Below, piece by piece: positions 10,742-19,504 of a DNA stretch of 64,000 bases (its first letter is position 1; every line of letters starts with the position of its first letter). The notes beneath the pieces were generated by a model. The model saw only the letters and a program-made list of their open reading frames with translations, ran no database searches and was not told the origin of the DNA. The position numbers were made by a program, and so were the translations under genes. This DNA comes from Seminavis robusta (taxonomy: Eukaryota; Bacillariophyta; Bacillariophyceae; Naviculales; Naviculaceae): NCBI GenBank assembly GCA_903772945.1, contig CAICTM010000178.1, positions 1-64,000 on the forward strand, given 5' to 3'.

Positions 10742-11785
10742 TTAAAAAGCAGCAAGAAATGATTCCTCAATGCCCGCCCATTCCTTGTCGTATCGAGCGC
10801 TGACCTTTTGAATACTCTCACGTGTCAGGCACGCCGAATGGTCTATAGACTTGAGAATACCTGGAGATGCTAGCAACTTTGGGACATGATTCGGGTCTCC
10901 TACCACCGGTAGCCAATAGGCCGCTCCGTAGCAAGTGAAGAGTTCCTCACCCGCGTCGACCGCCCTGGTGGTGACGGTGGCCATGAGAGGCACCGGTCCA
11001 AATGGAATTTGCACACAGTTTTGTTTTTGGAGGGACTGTTCGTAGTAAGTTAGGACTTGTTCTTCCTGGTATCCTTGTGGTTGTGGCAGTATTGTGGCTC
11101 CATCATTGACGCAGTGACTGGTCCATCCCGGATGGACGGACCGGTGGGGATTGACATCGATAAACAGTTTTTCCTTTCCGCGTATCGTAGTAGAGTAGCC
11201 CGTGAGAGGACGAAGCAAGCATTGTCGGTAATTGCGACCATCTTGGTCTTGTTGTGTGTCAAAGAAGTCTTGATCCACGTCATTGGTGGAGGCAATGGCT
11301 GCAGTGGTTCCTCCCGTACTAGTATGATCCATTCCTATTCCATGGACGGGATAAAAGCTCACGACCGTCCCTTCTTCCAGATTGGTGTTGGCCAATAGAC
11401 CCAATCCAGCGTTTGGAACGGTGGACTGGTCAACTTGGACTAATTCACAACAATCCTTCCATAGCTTCTTCCATGATGATAGCCCATAATATGACTTTGG
11501 ATTTGCAGTCTCTGTCGTTGTTGCCATCAGGATCTGAATCTTGACAAGAGATTCTTCCATGGCCAGGGCGAGGAAGGGGTCGATTCTTGGAGATGTGCCG
11601 TCGTCGTCGTCACGAAACAGAGCATCTTTCGAGAATCTGGGTTGTCTGCGTGAGGGCTGTGAACTCCTCTGATTACCAAGCAGAGAGCTGTATCCAATCA
11701 GAAAGCCAGTTATTCTCGTTGCTATGAACGACAATAGAAAGCAGCACTTTGCGACACTGGTATGCCTTTGTTGCAATAGCTTCAT
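10742..11785 (-). CDS. SET-domain protein with N-terminal leader
   Basis: Likely protein lysine methyltransferase. 347 residues. The SET fold is seen from GLGLLANTNLEEGTVVSFYP (about 125-145) through SHCVNDGATI (near 235), the position of the NHxxxPN substrate/cofactor motif, to GEELFTCYGAAYW (about 295), the conserved ELxxxYG end of the domain. The N-terminus is hydrophobic (CCFLLSFIATRITGFL) after a short basic stretch; TGFL could be an AF-type signal/plastid-transit junction, so organelle targeting is possible. It shares a 212-base divergent promoter with the ankyrin gene at 11998. Substrate is unknown. The family also includes Rubisco/cytochrome c methyltransferases, and a chloroplast role would fit the leader, but this is inference. 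Confidence 0.78.
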   Translation of the reverse strand: MKLLQQRHTSVAKCCFLLSFIATRITGFLIGYSSLLGNQRSSQPSRRQPRFSKDALFRDDDDGTSPRIDPFLALAMEESLVKIQILMATTTETANPKSYYGLSSWKKLWKDCCELVQVDQSTVPNAGLGLLANTNLEEGTVVSFYPVHGIGMDHTSTGGTTAAIASTNDVDQDFFDTQQDQDGRNYRQCLLRPLTGYSTTIRGKEKLFIDVNPHRSVHPGWTSHCVNDGATILPQPQGYQEEQVLTYYEQSLQKQNCVQIPFGPVPLMATVTTRAVDAGEELFTCYGAAYWLPVVGDPNHVPKLLASPGILKSIDHSACLTRESIQKVSARYDKEWAGIEESFLAAF

Positions 11786-11997
11786 TGCTCCATTGTCTTT
11801 AGTAGTCTCCTTGCCATTTTGCCATCAAGGATCCGACCAAAAAATGAGGAAAGATTTGCGGATCTTCGTGGATCGTGGATAGTTAGGGCTCAGGATATTC
11901 TCACATCAGACCACAAACTCCCACCCGCCACTCATTTTTTCTTTCAACACAACTTTGGAACTTGAAACAACGAAACAATCAAAGAGACTAAAGTACC

Positions 11998-12498
11998 ATG
12001 GCATCCTTTGGTTTGCAACGACCTTCGGCAGCGGCAGCCGCTGTACCAGAACAGCTTATTGAAGCAGGGACACCCTGGATCGCAGCCGCCGACGGCAAGC
12101 TCTCTCTGCTTCAAACATCACTCCAACGTCTCCAGCTTCCCGTGACGGCCGCCGATGAAACCGGGTACACGTTGCTCCAAGCAGCAGCCTCGTACGGACA
12201 ATTGCCCGTGTTGCAATGGATTCTGAGTCAAATACATGCAGATCCAAACGGTATTAATGCCGTGGACCATGAAGGCGATTCGGCACTCCATTATGCTGGA
12301 ACGGCCGAGGCGGCTCGCATGCTCGTCGAGGTGGGAAGAATAAATGTGGGACTCGTCAATCGACAAGGCAAAACAGCACTCCAGCAAAAGCAAGAAGAAT
12401 TGCAGCAGTTATTGGACGATGAGGACGAAGACAGTGACAGTGAAGATGTGGAAAGTTTGAAAAAACAAGTCGAATTCTTGACACAACTGCAACAATAA
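11998..12498 (+). CDS. Small ankyrin-repeat protein
   Basis: 166 residues with about three ankyrin repeats: a degenerate first repeat, then DETGYTLLQAAASYGQLPVLQWIL, and DHEGDSALHYAGTAEAARMLVE, followed by NRQGKTALQ. The C-terminal third is acidic (DDEDEDSDSEDVESLK) and ends in a short amphipathic, coiled-coil-like segment. The small size and acidic tail resemble the Yar1-type ankyrin chaperones of ribosomal protein, but that link is speculative. The start is a plain ATG in good context (accATGg). No signal or membrane segment, so cytosolic or nuclear. Divergently transcribed from the SET gene. Confidence 0.7.
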   Translation: MASFGLQRPSAAAAAVPEQLIEAGTPWIAAADGKLSLLQTSLQRLQLPVTAADETGYTLLQAAASYGQLPVLQWILSQIHADPNGINAVDHEGDSALHYAGTAEAARMLVEVGRINVGLVNRQGKTALQQKQEELQQLLDDEDEDSDSEDVESLKKQVEFLTQLQQ

Positions 12499-13830
12499 TA
12501 TGCCACTAGCCAGGAGAAATCAGAAATCAACATGGACAACAATGGCGTGTGGATTCGACACGCAGCTACTGAAATTGATTAGGGAAAAGCAATACCAAGA
12601 AATGCCAAGAAAGACAACCAATTCGCAACAGAATCATTCAATCAGGAACAAGGAATAATGGCAGATTTGCTCCATCGGTACTCCACCAGTGTTGCAGGTT
12701 TCCCTTTCCTTCTGATGCCCTGATGTCGGCTCATTCGATCGTACCTACTAGTCTAGCTAGCGCGAGTCTCAGTTTAGAAAAGCGTGGATGTGGTCCTATT
12801 AATAAAATTCCGCTTTATGCATCCAGCAAAACTTGCTGCGCTTTTGGGCTTCCAGACTTCCCTACTAGCTGGGGTACGTTTCGTTATTTGATTGACAGCT
12901 CCAATACTTTTATCGATGGTTATTCTCTTCTGGGTTCATCGTTCTCCTGCTACCCAAAGTATTCCTTTCAGGTATCTACTTCTGCTTTTAAAAAGAGTTG
13001 GGCCCACTACGAAAAGCCGCAGTGTAAATCCATTCCCAAAATGGACCCCAAGTTGGTTCATCATCTGCTAACTCTCATGTAGCTCTCAAACCCCCAAAAC
13101 CACAACAAACGCATTGTTGAAGCACAGTCTTCCATACATCATCAACCATGGCATCTGCACCAGCATCTAAAACATTGATCCCATCCTGGACTTTGAGCCT
13201 ACTCGCTCGACTACGTCCTGGTGCTTGTCCACATCAATGACCACATGAGCATGCCCTGGAATGGGATGGGCTCTTCAGATTGGTTTGGTCCACAAAGACA
13301 CCAAGAACTTTGAAAGTTTGCGACAGCCCTTTTTACACGGCTGGTAGCACAGGCTCACCGTATCCTACCGTGGGTCTGGAAGAACTCAACTCCTTTCACT
13401 TGATGACTTGCCTGAAAAATAAACCATTTGTTGCAAGGAAGAACAAGGAAAAGTTCCGAGGGAAACACTCCTGTCATTTTGGCGGTGACAGCAGGAGGGA
13501 GAATGATTCAATCACTTACCTGCCATTTGCTACATCCAATTCCACTCCACTGTCTGTTGTACGGTATGCACCGGTAGAGAGCGCCAAGGGCAGGAGTTTG
13601 GAACCCTATTCTCTGCTTTCTGAATGAACGCCAACATTATTTCCTCTTCGTCTGGGGGGGCTTTAATTGGCTTGACCGCCTGATGTTCACAGCTTGGCTG
13701 TTTTAAATTTTGCCAAACAAAAACCAAAGACGAAGCCACAAAACTCGCTTCGGTTGTCTTCTTGTTTGTGTTGACATTGTCATTGTTGTTGTCTCACATC
13801 GCCATCCTTCAGCTGCGTTTCCCGAACATC
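12499..13830. other. Intergenic, no gene supported
   Basis: About 1.3 kb. Open frames at 12723-13082 and 13280-13627 have unremarkable composition and no motifs. Contains the 5' flank of the MYND gene. Confidence 0.5.
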
Positions 13831-15425
13831 ATGTCATCATTGGAAACAGCCGTCGTCAAGTTGGACCCTTCCAAGGTGCCCAAGTTTTTGGGTGGAGCCG
13901 AGGAGAAATTTGGCCCCAAGGCAATGATTCGGCTCCCAACGGAGACCAACTATGCCAAGCTTCCCCGTATGTCCAGTAAGGATCTACCTCCTCTTCATAG
14001 CAAAAACCAAGTCTTTACAGACGATGACAAGCAGGGAGAGAAGCTCTTTCTCTGACTTTTCCAAGGCCATGTCTTCTTCGAAACAACAACCCACATAACC
14101 AATGACGGGCACTCGGATCATTTCATTTCGGCCAGTCATGAGCACCCAAATTCGCCCGATGCAATGGTTCACTTTTTGATTGAGGAAGATCGCTTCGTTT
14201 GGGGTGTTATGTTTTCTGGGATAGATAGTCACTGGCGTGAATCGCAAAAGGAGGCCTTGGCTTATCGCATCCTTCATATTTACCTCCGCGAATACGGGGC
14301 AGGCCTGCCGAAAGAAACTGCTTACTACCTTGGCCGACGCATTACTGTCACATATAGATCCAAGAAATACTGGAAGGAATTGCTGGATGTTACATTGGCG
14401 CTTGCCGATTTGGGGTTTTTCTTCAACATCAGCATGACTGGAATTTTTCTCATCAACGCGGCCAGGTCTTTTCATAGGCTTGGCAGAATGGAGGAGGCAG
14501 CATTGATATGGGATGATCTGGCAGCCGAGAAGATCTTGCAGAGCCTGTGTGATCAAGACTTTGGTGAAGCCAGCTCCGAAAAAGACACCTCCCATCTCGA
14601 GGCTGGTCTTGCCTATGTCACTCTCCGAAAGTTTCCTGACGCAGAACGGAGCTACATAAACGGTCTGTGCCGCGTGCTACAAGCAGAGGCAGTCGGCAAT
14701 CTTGGCATGGAGGCTATGAAAGCAGGCCGCGACATCAATAAGGCAATCGTTTGGTTATTGAGGTGCTATGCAGGTTGGGTAGCCCACTCCCACAACGGAA
14801 ACTTGTTGGATCATGAAGGAACGGATGTCCGGGTTGTCGAGGTGGCATTGGGATGTCTCGCAGCAGCATGTGGATTTGAGGGCCACAAGGTTCAGCACTA
14901 TGATGTCTATTTTGGGAATGTGATCAAGAACAAATATCGTCACAATCAAAGCACAGCACGAAAGCTCCTCGATGCAGCACTCGCCTTGCAGCCCGATGTG
15001 GTCAAATTTCGTGCCAAGTTGCTTGTGGCAATCAAGGATGGGTCCACCGCAAAGATTGCAGCCAAGTATTCCCAACGCGACGCAGCCACCTCATTAGGTG
15101 TACGTGAATTGTTGCCATCGAAGCAATATTACAAGAACTTCTTGCAAGGATTCGTTATAGTACCCGACGAAAAGGATAATATTGGCAAGTGCAAGAATTG
15201 CGAAGACTTCTTTGCTATTACCCTTCTCCGCAACTGCCCCTGTCGCACCGTTTCCTATGTAAGTTGTGCAGTTGTTTGGGGCTTTCGTTTGATGTGCGTG
15301 GCCTGACATATATCTTGATTGTTGCTGTTCAGTGCTGCAAAGAATGCCAACTGGCTCATTGGAAGTTGGCGCACAGACGCGAATGCCCCCTACGAGGCAA
15401 AACCAAAGGAACAAAGAGTTCCTGA
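13831..15425 (+). CDS. MYND zinc-finger protein with TPR-like helices
   Basis: Three exons: 13831-13975, 14066-15258 and 15333-15425, giving about 476 residues. The introns are 90 bases (GTAAGG...TTCCAAG, with a strong pyrimidine tract) and 74 bases (GTAAGT...TTCAG). The ATG at 13831 is preferred; the frame is open upstream but only from a TTG. The body is helical with TPR-like pairs (MEEAALIWDDLAAEKI; AGLAYVTLRKFPDAERSY). The C-terminus is a MYND finger assembled across the second intron: CKNC, an 11-residue gap, CPC, then SYCCKECQLAHWKLAH and REC. All eight ligands are present. MYND fingers bind short proline-rich peptides; no SET domain is present, so this is a scaffold rather than an SMYD methyltransferase. 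Partner unknown. Confidence 0.85.
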
Positions 15426-16107
15426 GGAGCCTATCCGAGGACATTTCCAATCACCCGTCCCATCGACTGGGTCTGTATGCAAAGGTGCACTGAGCAAAGT
15501 AAATTGAAACGAAACCAAAGCTGCGATGAAGTCTGCTTCCAGGGCATCTCTCATCGAGTATGCAAAGTTGCACCGAGCAGCGAAAATCGAAACCAAACCA
15601 AAGCTATGATGAAGGCTGCTTCCGATGTCATTTCGGGGCATCCGTCAAGTCGCCTGAAGTACTACCGTATGTAAAGGTGCAATGAGCAGAGTAATTTGAA
15701 ACCGAAATAAAGCTGTATCTATCCGTAGACTTGCAGAGGCCCACCATCACACAGGCAGCAATGACTTTCGCACCGTGACAATTCGTCGGCTTGCCACGGA
15801 CGGTGGCGGTTGGTTCTGGACGGTTGACGTCTTTGCTTCTAATGCAGGCTCACAGCTGGTCTTCTTTTCTTTTTTGGGTTTATCCTTTTCTTCGGATTGT
15901 TTTCAAAGTTTTCCTACTTTCTAATAGTTCCTTAACATTCACTTCTTTGGCTTCTACCGGTATGGGTTTTGCAGATTGCAGATCCACCAGCCAGTCATGT
16001 CCCCAAGGTACCGGCTTCCAAGTTTGTCTGATGGGACGCCCTCCACAAGGTTTTGTAAATGGTTCTAAATACAACAGTCTCCACGTAGCCTGCCTGGCAG
16101 CTTGTTT
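15426..16107. other. Convergent 3' flanks with tandem repeats
   Basis: Between the ends of the MYND gene and the phospholipase-like gene. The first half is the degenerate tandem repeat listed separately; the rest shows no gene. A TACCGGTA palindrome is at 15955-15962. Confidence 0.5.
15476..15725 (+). repeat. Three degenerate tandem copies of about 80-110 bases
   Basis: Copies begin near 15476, 15559 and 15668. Each opens with TATG(C/T)AAAG(G/T)TGCA, followed by a GAGCA-rich segment, a GAAACCGAAA-like segment and AAAGCT; the first two also share GATGAAG(G/T)CTGCTTCC. The copies differ by substitutions and small gaps. They start about 50 bases after the MYND stop codon and so probably lie in its 3' untranslated region. 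Confidence 0.7.
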
Positions 16108-17193
16108 CTACAACTCTTCATATTGGTTGAATTCGTCTTCTATCGGTGGTTCTTCTTCCACTTCTTCTACCGGTGGAGGTGGTTTTGGCTTTTTCTTTTC
16201 CATCTTTTGTTGTTGTTGTTTCTTTTTCTTCTTTTCTTCCTCCTCTTGTTTCTTTTTCTTTTCTCGCTTGAGTTTTTCTGCCTTGATCCGTAGCACTTCG
16301 GCTTGTCGCAGCATTTCTTCTGCCTCGTCGTCCTCTTCTTCATCCTCCTCCTCTGCCGCTTCGTCTTCTCCATAGCCTCCCAAATCCTCATTGACATCAA
16401 AATCATCATCTGGATCGTACTTGCCCTGTTTACCAAATCCCCACTCGTCGCCATCTTCCTCCTCCTCGTCACCATCTTTTCCTCCACCAAATCCAGCTCC
16501 AAACATTTGTCGGTACATGCGCGATTGTGGATCTTCCACAATTTCAATAGCCTTTGGATATTTCTTGACTAATTTCACCAACAGTTTTCCCAACTTTTGC
16601 GTGGTATCCGCCTTTTCCAGCAACGCATTGACCTTTGATTTGTTTTCCGGTGCATGCATGCGGTAAAAGTGTCGTAGCGATTCTTCTCGTGCCTTCAAAT
16701 GTCGATCTCCATACTTTGTAGTACAGGCACAATGTTTGGACTGTTCCACTTCGTGCGATCGACATCCTCCTACGGCCAACAACATGGTCTGTTGATTGGC
16801 ATTTTCCAGGCAATTGTCATATTCCTTTCCCGTGGCTTTGCATTTTTCATCCACGCACTGTTTGTAGTCGCGATCGCAATCCTTCTTGAGCGTGCCACAA
16901 ATTTGATAACAGGCATGCCAGTGATGACAACAGGTTTCGTAGGGTACTTCTTCTTCTTCGTCATCAAACAGGGACATGCTTCCCATGGCATTGCAACCGG
17001 CCGATTGGTATTCGTGTTTCTTTTTCGGAACCGGTTCATAGCCCTCGTCGCATTTGTACGGTTTGCAGCGTTCTTGATTGGCGGCGTCTTGGGCAAAGTT
17101 CATGTAATCAAAGGAAGCCACAACAATATTGGACGGTAGTGCCAGGAGTAGTAGTGGGAGTACTAGTATTCGGGAAGAAATAATACTCGTCAT
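16108..17193 (-). CDS. Secreted group-XII-like phospholipase A2 relative lacking the His-Asp pair
   Basis: 361 residues. Signal peptide: MTSIISSRILVLPLLLLALP. A Cys-rich domain follows (about 40-160), with CCHHWHACYQICGTLKKD then CDRDYKQC, which matches the group XII secreted PLA2 pattern (CC..HD.CY..C....CD..F..C) including the cysteine spacing. At the place of the catalytic His-Asp the sequence reads Trp-His, so ordinary PLA2 chemistry is not expected. This recalls animal PLA2G12B, which is also catalytically dead. The C-terminal half is unlike any PLA2: an acidic stretch, then a long Lys/Glu/Gln-rich probable coiled coil and a Pro-rich acidic end. Possible role as a secreted lipid- or protein-binding factor. 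Divergent from the Mpo1-like gene. Confidence 0.65.
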   Translation of the reverse strand: MTSIISSRILVLPLLLLALPSNIVVASFDYMNFAQDAANQERCKPYKCDEGYEPVPKKKHEYQSAGCNAMGSMSLFDDEEEEVPYETCCHHWHACYQICGTLKKDCDRDYKQCVDEKCKATGKEYDNCLENANQQTMLLAVGGCRSHEVEQSKHCACTTKYGDRHLKAREESLRHFYRMHAPENKSKVNALLEKADTTQKLGKLLVKLVKKYPKAIEIVEDPQSRMYRQMFGAGFGGGKDGDEEEEDGDEWGFGKQGKYDPDDDFDVNEDLGGYGEDEAAEEEDEEEDDEAEEMLRQAEVLRIKAEKLKREKKKKQEEEEKKKKKQQQQKMEKKKPKPPPPVEEVEEEPPIEDEFNQYEEL

Positions 17194-17624
17194 GGTGGAA
17201 ACGTGGAACCACTTGGAAGAAAATGTAGAAATAAATAAATGTTGGCTACCACAATTCGAGATGTTGTGATCAAATGAATTGTCTGAGAGTCTAGACTAAT
17301 CAAGGAATCGGTGGTTTAATTGATGATGGTGAGGACCATGCAAGATTGTAATGCCACGAAGCAGTTTGTGGGTTGCAACAGTTGTAACCATTGAGTGTCA
17401 ATGGCTTCAAGTTTGTTGCCAGGTGCTGTGCAGTTTTCTGAAGTCAAAAGATCGCGAAGGCATTGAGAAAGATCCAATCACAATCAACCCTAACCCTGAA
17501 ACAACTGGTCAAAAAATCTAACCCTGATGAGATAATTCAAAATGCGAGAACAACGGCTCTTTCGGCGTCAAGAGGATCCTTCGACACCGTGAAAGTGGCA
17601 ACAATCCAACCTTCAAACTGAGAA
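17194..17624. other. Divergent promoter region
   Basis: 430 bases between two genes pointing away from each other. A short AACCCTAACCCTGA stretch near 17486-17499 is telomere-like but not repeated enough to matter. Confidence 0.5.
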
Positions 17625-17627
17625 TTG

Positions 17628-18248
17628 ATGAATGATATCAAGGCAACCATGACATCCACCGACACCCAGAACAGCAGCAGCAAGGACAATGGTTCGGAAT
17701 ATCAAGGTCCCACGTTGACGCTTGAATCGGTCTTTGTTACCAAGGAGGCCTACCGACAAATTGCCGAAGAATTCTATCCCTGCCATTCCAAGCATCTCAA
17801 TCTCATACTCCACATTCTCGGAGCCGGTGTTCAAATGTGGGGTGTCGTGCAATTACTCCGCTTCTTTCATCTCCAAATCATTGTCTATATCTTTTGCTTT
17901 TACGTCGCCATTACGTGTCCCATCATGACGGGATTGCTCCATACACTCTGGTTTGGTTCTTTCTTGACGGTGCCACTTCCTACTATTCCACCCGACTTTT
18001 ACGTGGTACTGCCACTTCAAGACGTCGACCCCACACTGGTCAGTTGTGTCATTGCCATGGCCTGTGGCGTGGTCAAAGATATCGGGCATCATGTCTGTAA
18101 TGAACCGCCGTTCATGGGAAACTATATAAAATCCAAACCATATCTCTTTTTCTTTCATGCCACCTGGCATTTGCCACTCCTCATTGATGCCTATTCGCCA
18201 TTTTCTACCGTCAAACAACAACAAAACAAGCTGCACAAGAAACTGTAA
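17628..18248 (+). CDS. Mpo1/DUF962-like multi-span membrane protein
   Basis: 206 residues from the ATG at 17628. After a polar N-terminus comes FYPCHSKHLNLILHILGAG, matching the opening of the DUF962/Mpo1 family (H....N...H..G), with two hydrophobic spans (WGVVQLLRFFHLQIIVYIFC and following). A later IGHHVCNEPPF segment fits the second conserved His region (GH..FE..PA), and a last hydrophobic stretch FFFHATWHLPLLI follows. In yeast Mpo1 is an Fe(II) dioxygenase that shortens 2-hydroxy fatty acids in the ER; the histidines here are consistent with that but the match is by motif only. Later in-frame ATGs are possible starts. Confidence 0.55.
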   Translation: MNDIKATMTSTDTQNSSSKDNGSEYQGPTLTLESVFVTKEAYRQIAEEFYPCHSKHLNLILHILGAGVQMWGVVQLLRFFHLQIIVYIFCFYVAITCPIMTGLLHTLWFGSFLTVPLPTIPPDFYVVLPLQDVDPTLVSCVIAMACGVVKDIGHHVCNEPPFMGNYIKSKPYLFFFHATWHLPLLIDAYSPFSTVKQQQNKLHKKL

Positions 18249-19504
18249 AAAGGAGAATTATTCGTGGTCGTGGTGAAACCACATGAATCAACAATCTACG
18301 CAAAATGACATCTTGATGGTGGTGGCAAAACTACGCGATGACATTGACAAGATTCTTCGCTGGCTGTTCTTGGCCGATGCCAACCTGGAATCAATCTCGG
18401 AATTGGATGGATTAGTCTAGTCTGCATCCACGGGGTAGTTTACTGTTTGATGCAAACAGGTACTGTACTGTGCAGAATTCTTCCAAGTCTAGAAATCATT
18501 CACATCCACCTTGACAACGCTGAGTTTCTCCGCGCTTGTAACAAGTAACATCTATAGAATGTGATTCAACTGTCTACGTCGAGAGGCCATCTGAACCCAA
18601 AATCGTCGAGACGCACTTCCAATCAACATAGGCATTGCTTCGTCCGCGTCCCAATGCCAGGATTGCAGTCTTGTCTTTATGGATTTATGCCACATTCAAT
18701 CCATGGTGACATCCTCGAACCTCCCATTGCTTTTGACCGAGTCATACGGTTTCATCGCAATGAAAGGGAATGTATGATTTCTTTCGGGCTATATGGGTAT
18801 TGGTGCTCACGCCTATTTTATTTTGCACTGGTGTATAGTTGGCTGCAAAGCGTGAATATAACAAGTACAAAGTCTGATAATACTAGATCGTTACCTGGTT
18901 AGGAATAGGCCACAGGAGGGGGCTACCGTATGTCAAGAGTTTTAGGACTCCGAAGCTGTATCCTGAAGACCTCCCGAGTGTGTAATTATTGTAGTTGTTA
19001 CGAAGATGGTTGCCAAATTGTCCGCTCTTCCATTTGTACACGGAAGAGAAGGATCACTTATGAAGGCAGGAGGTTTGAGGGCTTCAGCAGTTGTGATGGA
19101 ATCCTAAATGCTCTTTCTTGTGCGCTAGGCTTCGGGAGAGACCAAGGCTGGTCATCAATCAATGTAACGGTGAGCTTACTTACCAGCAGTCCACACTTGA
19201 ATGCCTTCTCTCGAGCTAGCCACGGTAGCTATTCTTATCCGTGAGGTTACCTAGCTAGTAGAATGCCACCATAGTTTCAAAGCGTAGAATTCGACCGTGG
19301 AGGAAGCTTCACCGTGTGGTGTTTTGGCAGCTCATCAGGCTTCGAAAAGGCGTCGGTGGCAACAGACGCTGAACCCATTGATGATCTTGGCATGAGGCCA
19401 TGCTGGTCTCTCGCTACCAGTATCGCCTCTACTTGGTCTTGGTTGATGCTAATGACAACTAACAAGTAGACTTGCTTGCTACGGGTACCACGTTTAAGGT
19501 CACA
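18249..19504. other. Intergenic, no gene supported
   Basis: About 1.25 kb. Open frames at 18561-18902 and 18930-19244 show no motif or composition supporting a gene. Confidence 0.5.

Noticed and set aside
12723-13082. 119-codon plus-strand frame beginning with ATG
   Set aside because: No domain, signal or repeat pattern, and length is within chance expectation for this spacer.
17486-17499. Telomere-like AACCCTAACCCTGA
   Set aside because: Fewer than two full units plus one isolated AACCCTGA nearby; no array, so chance or minor.
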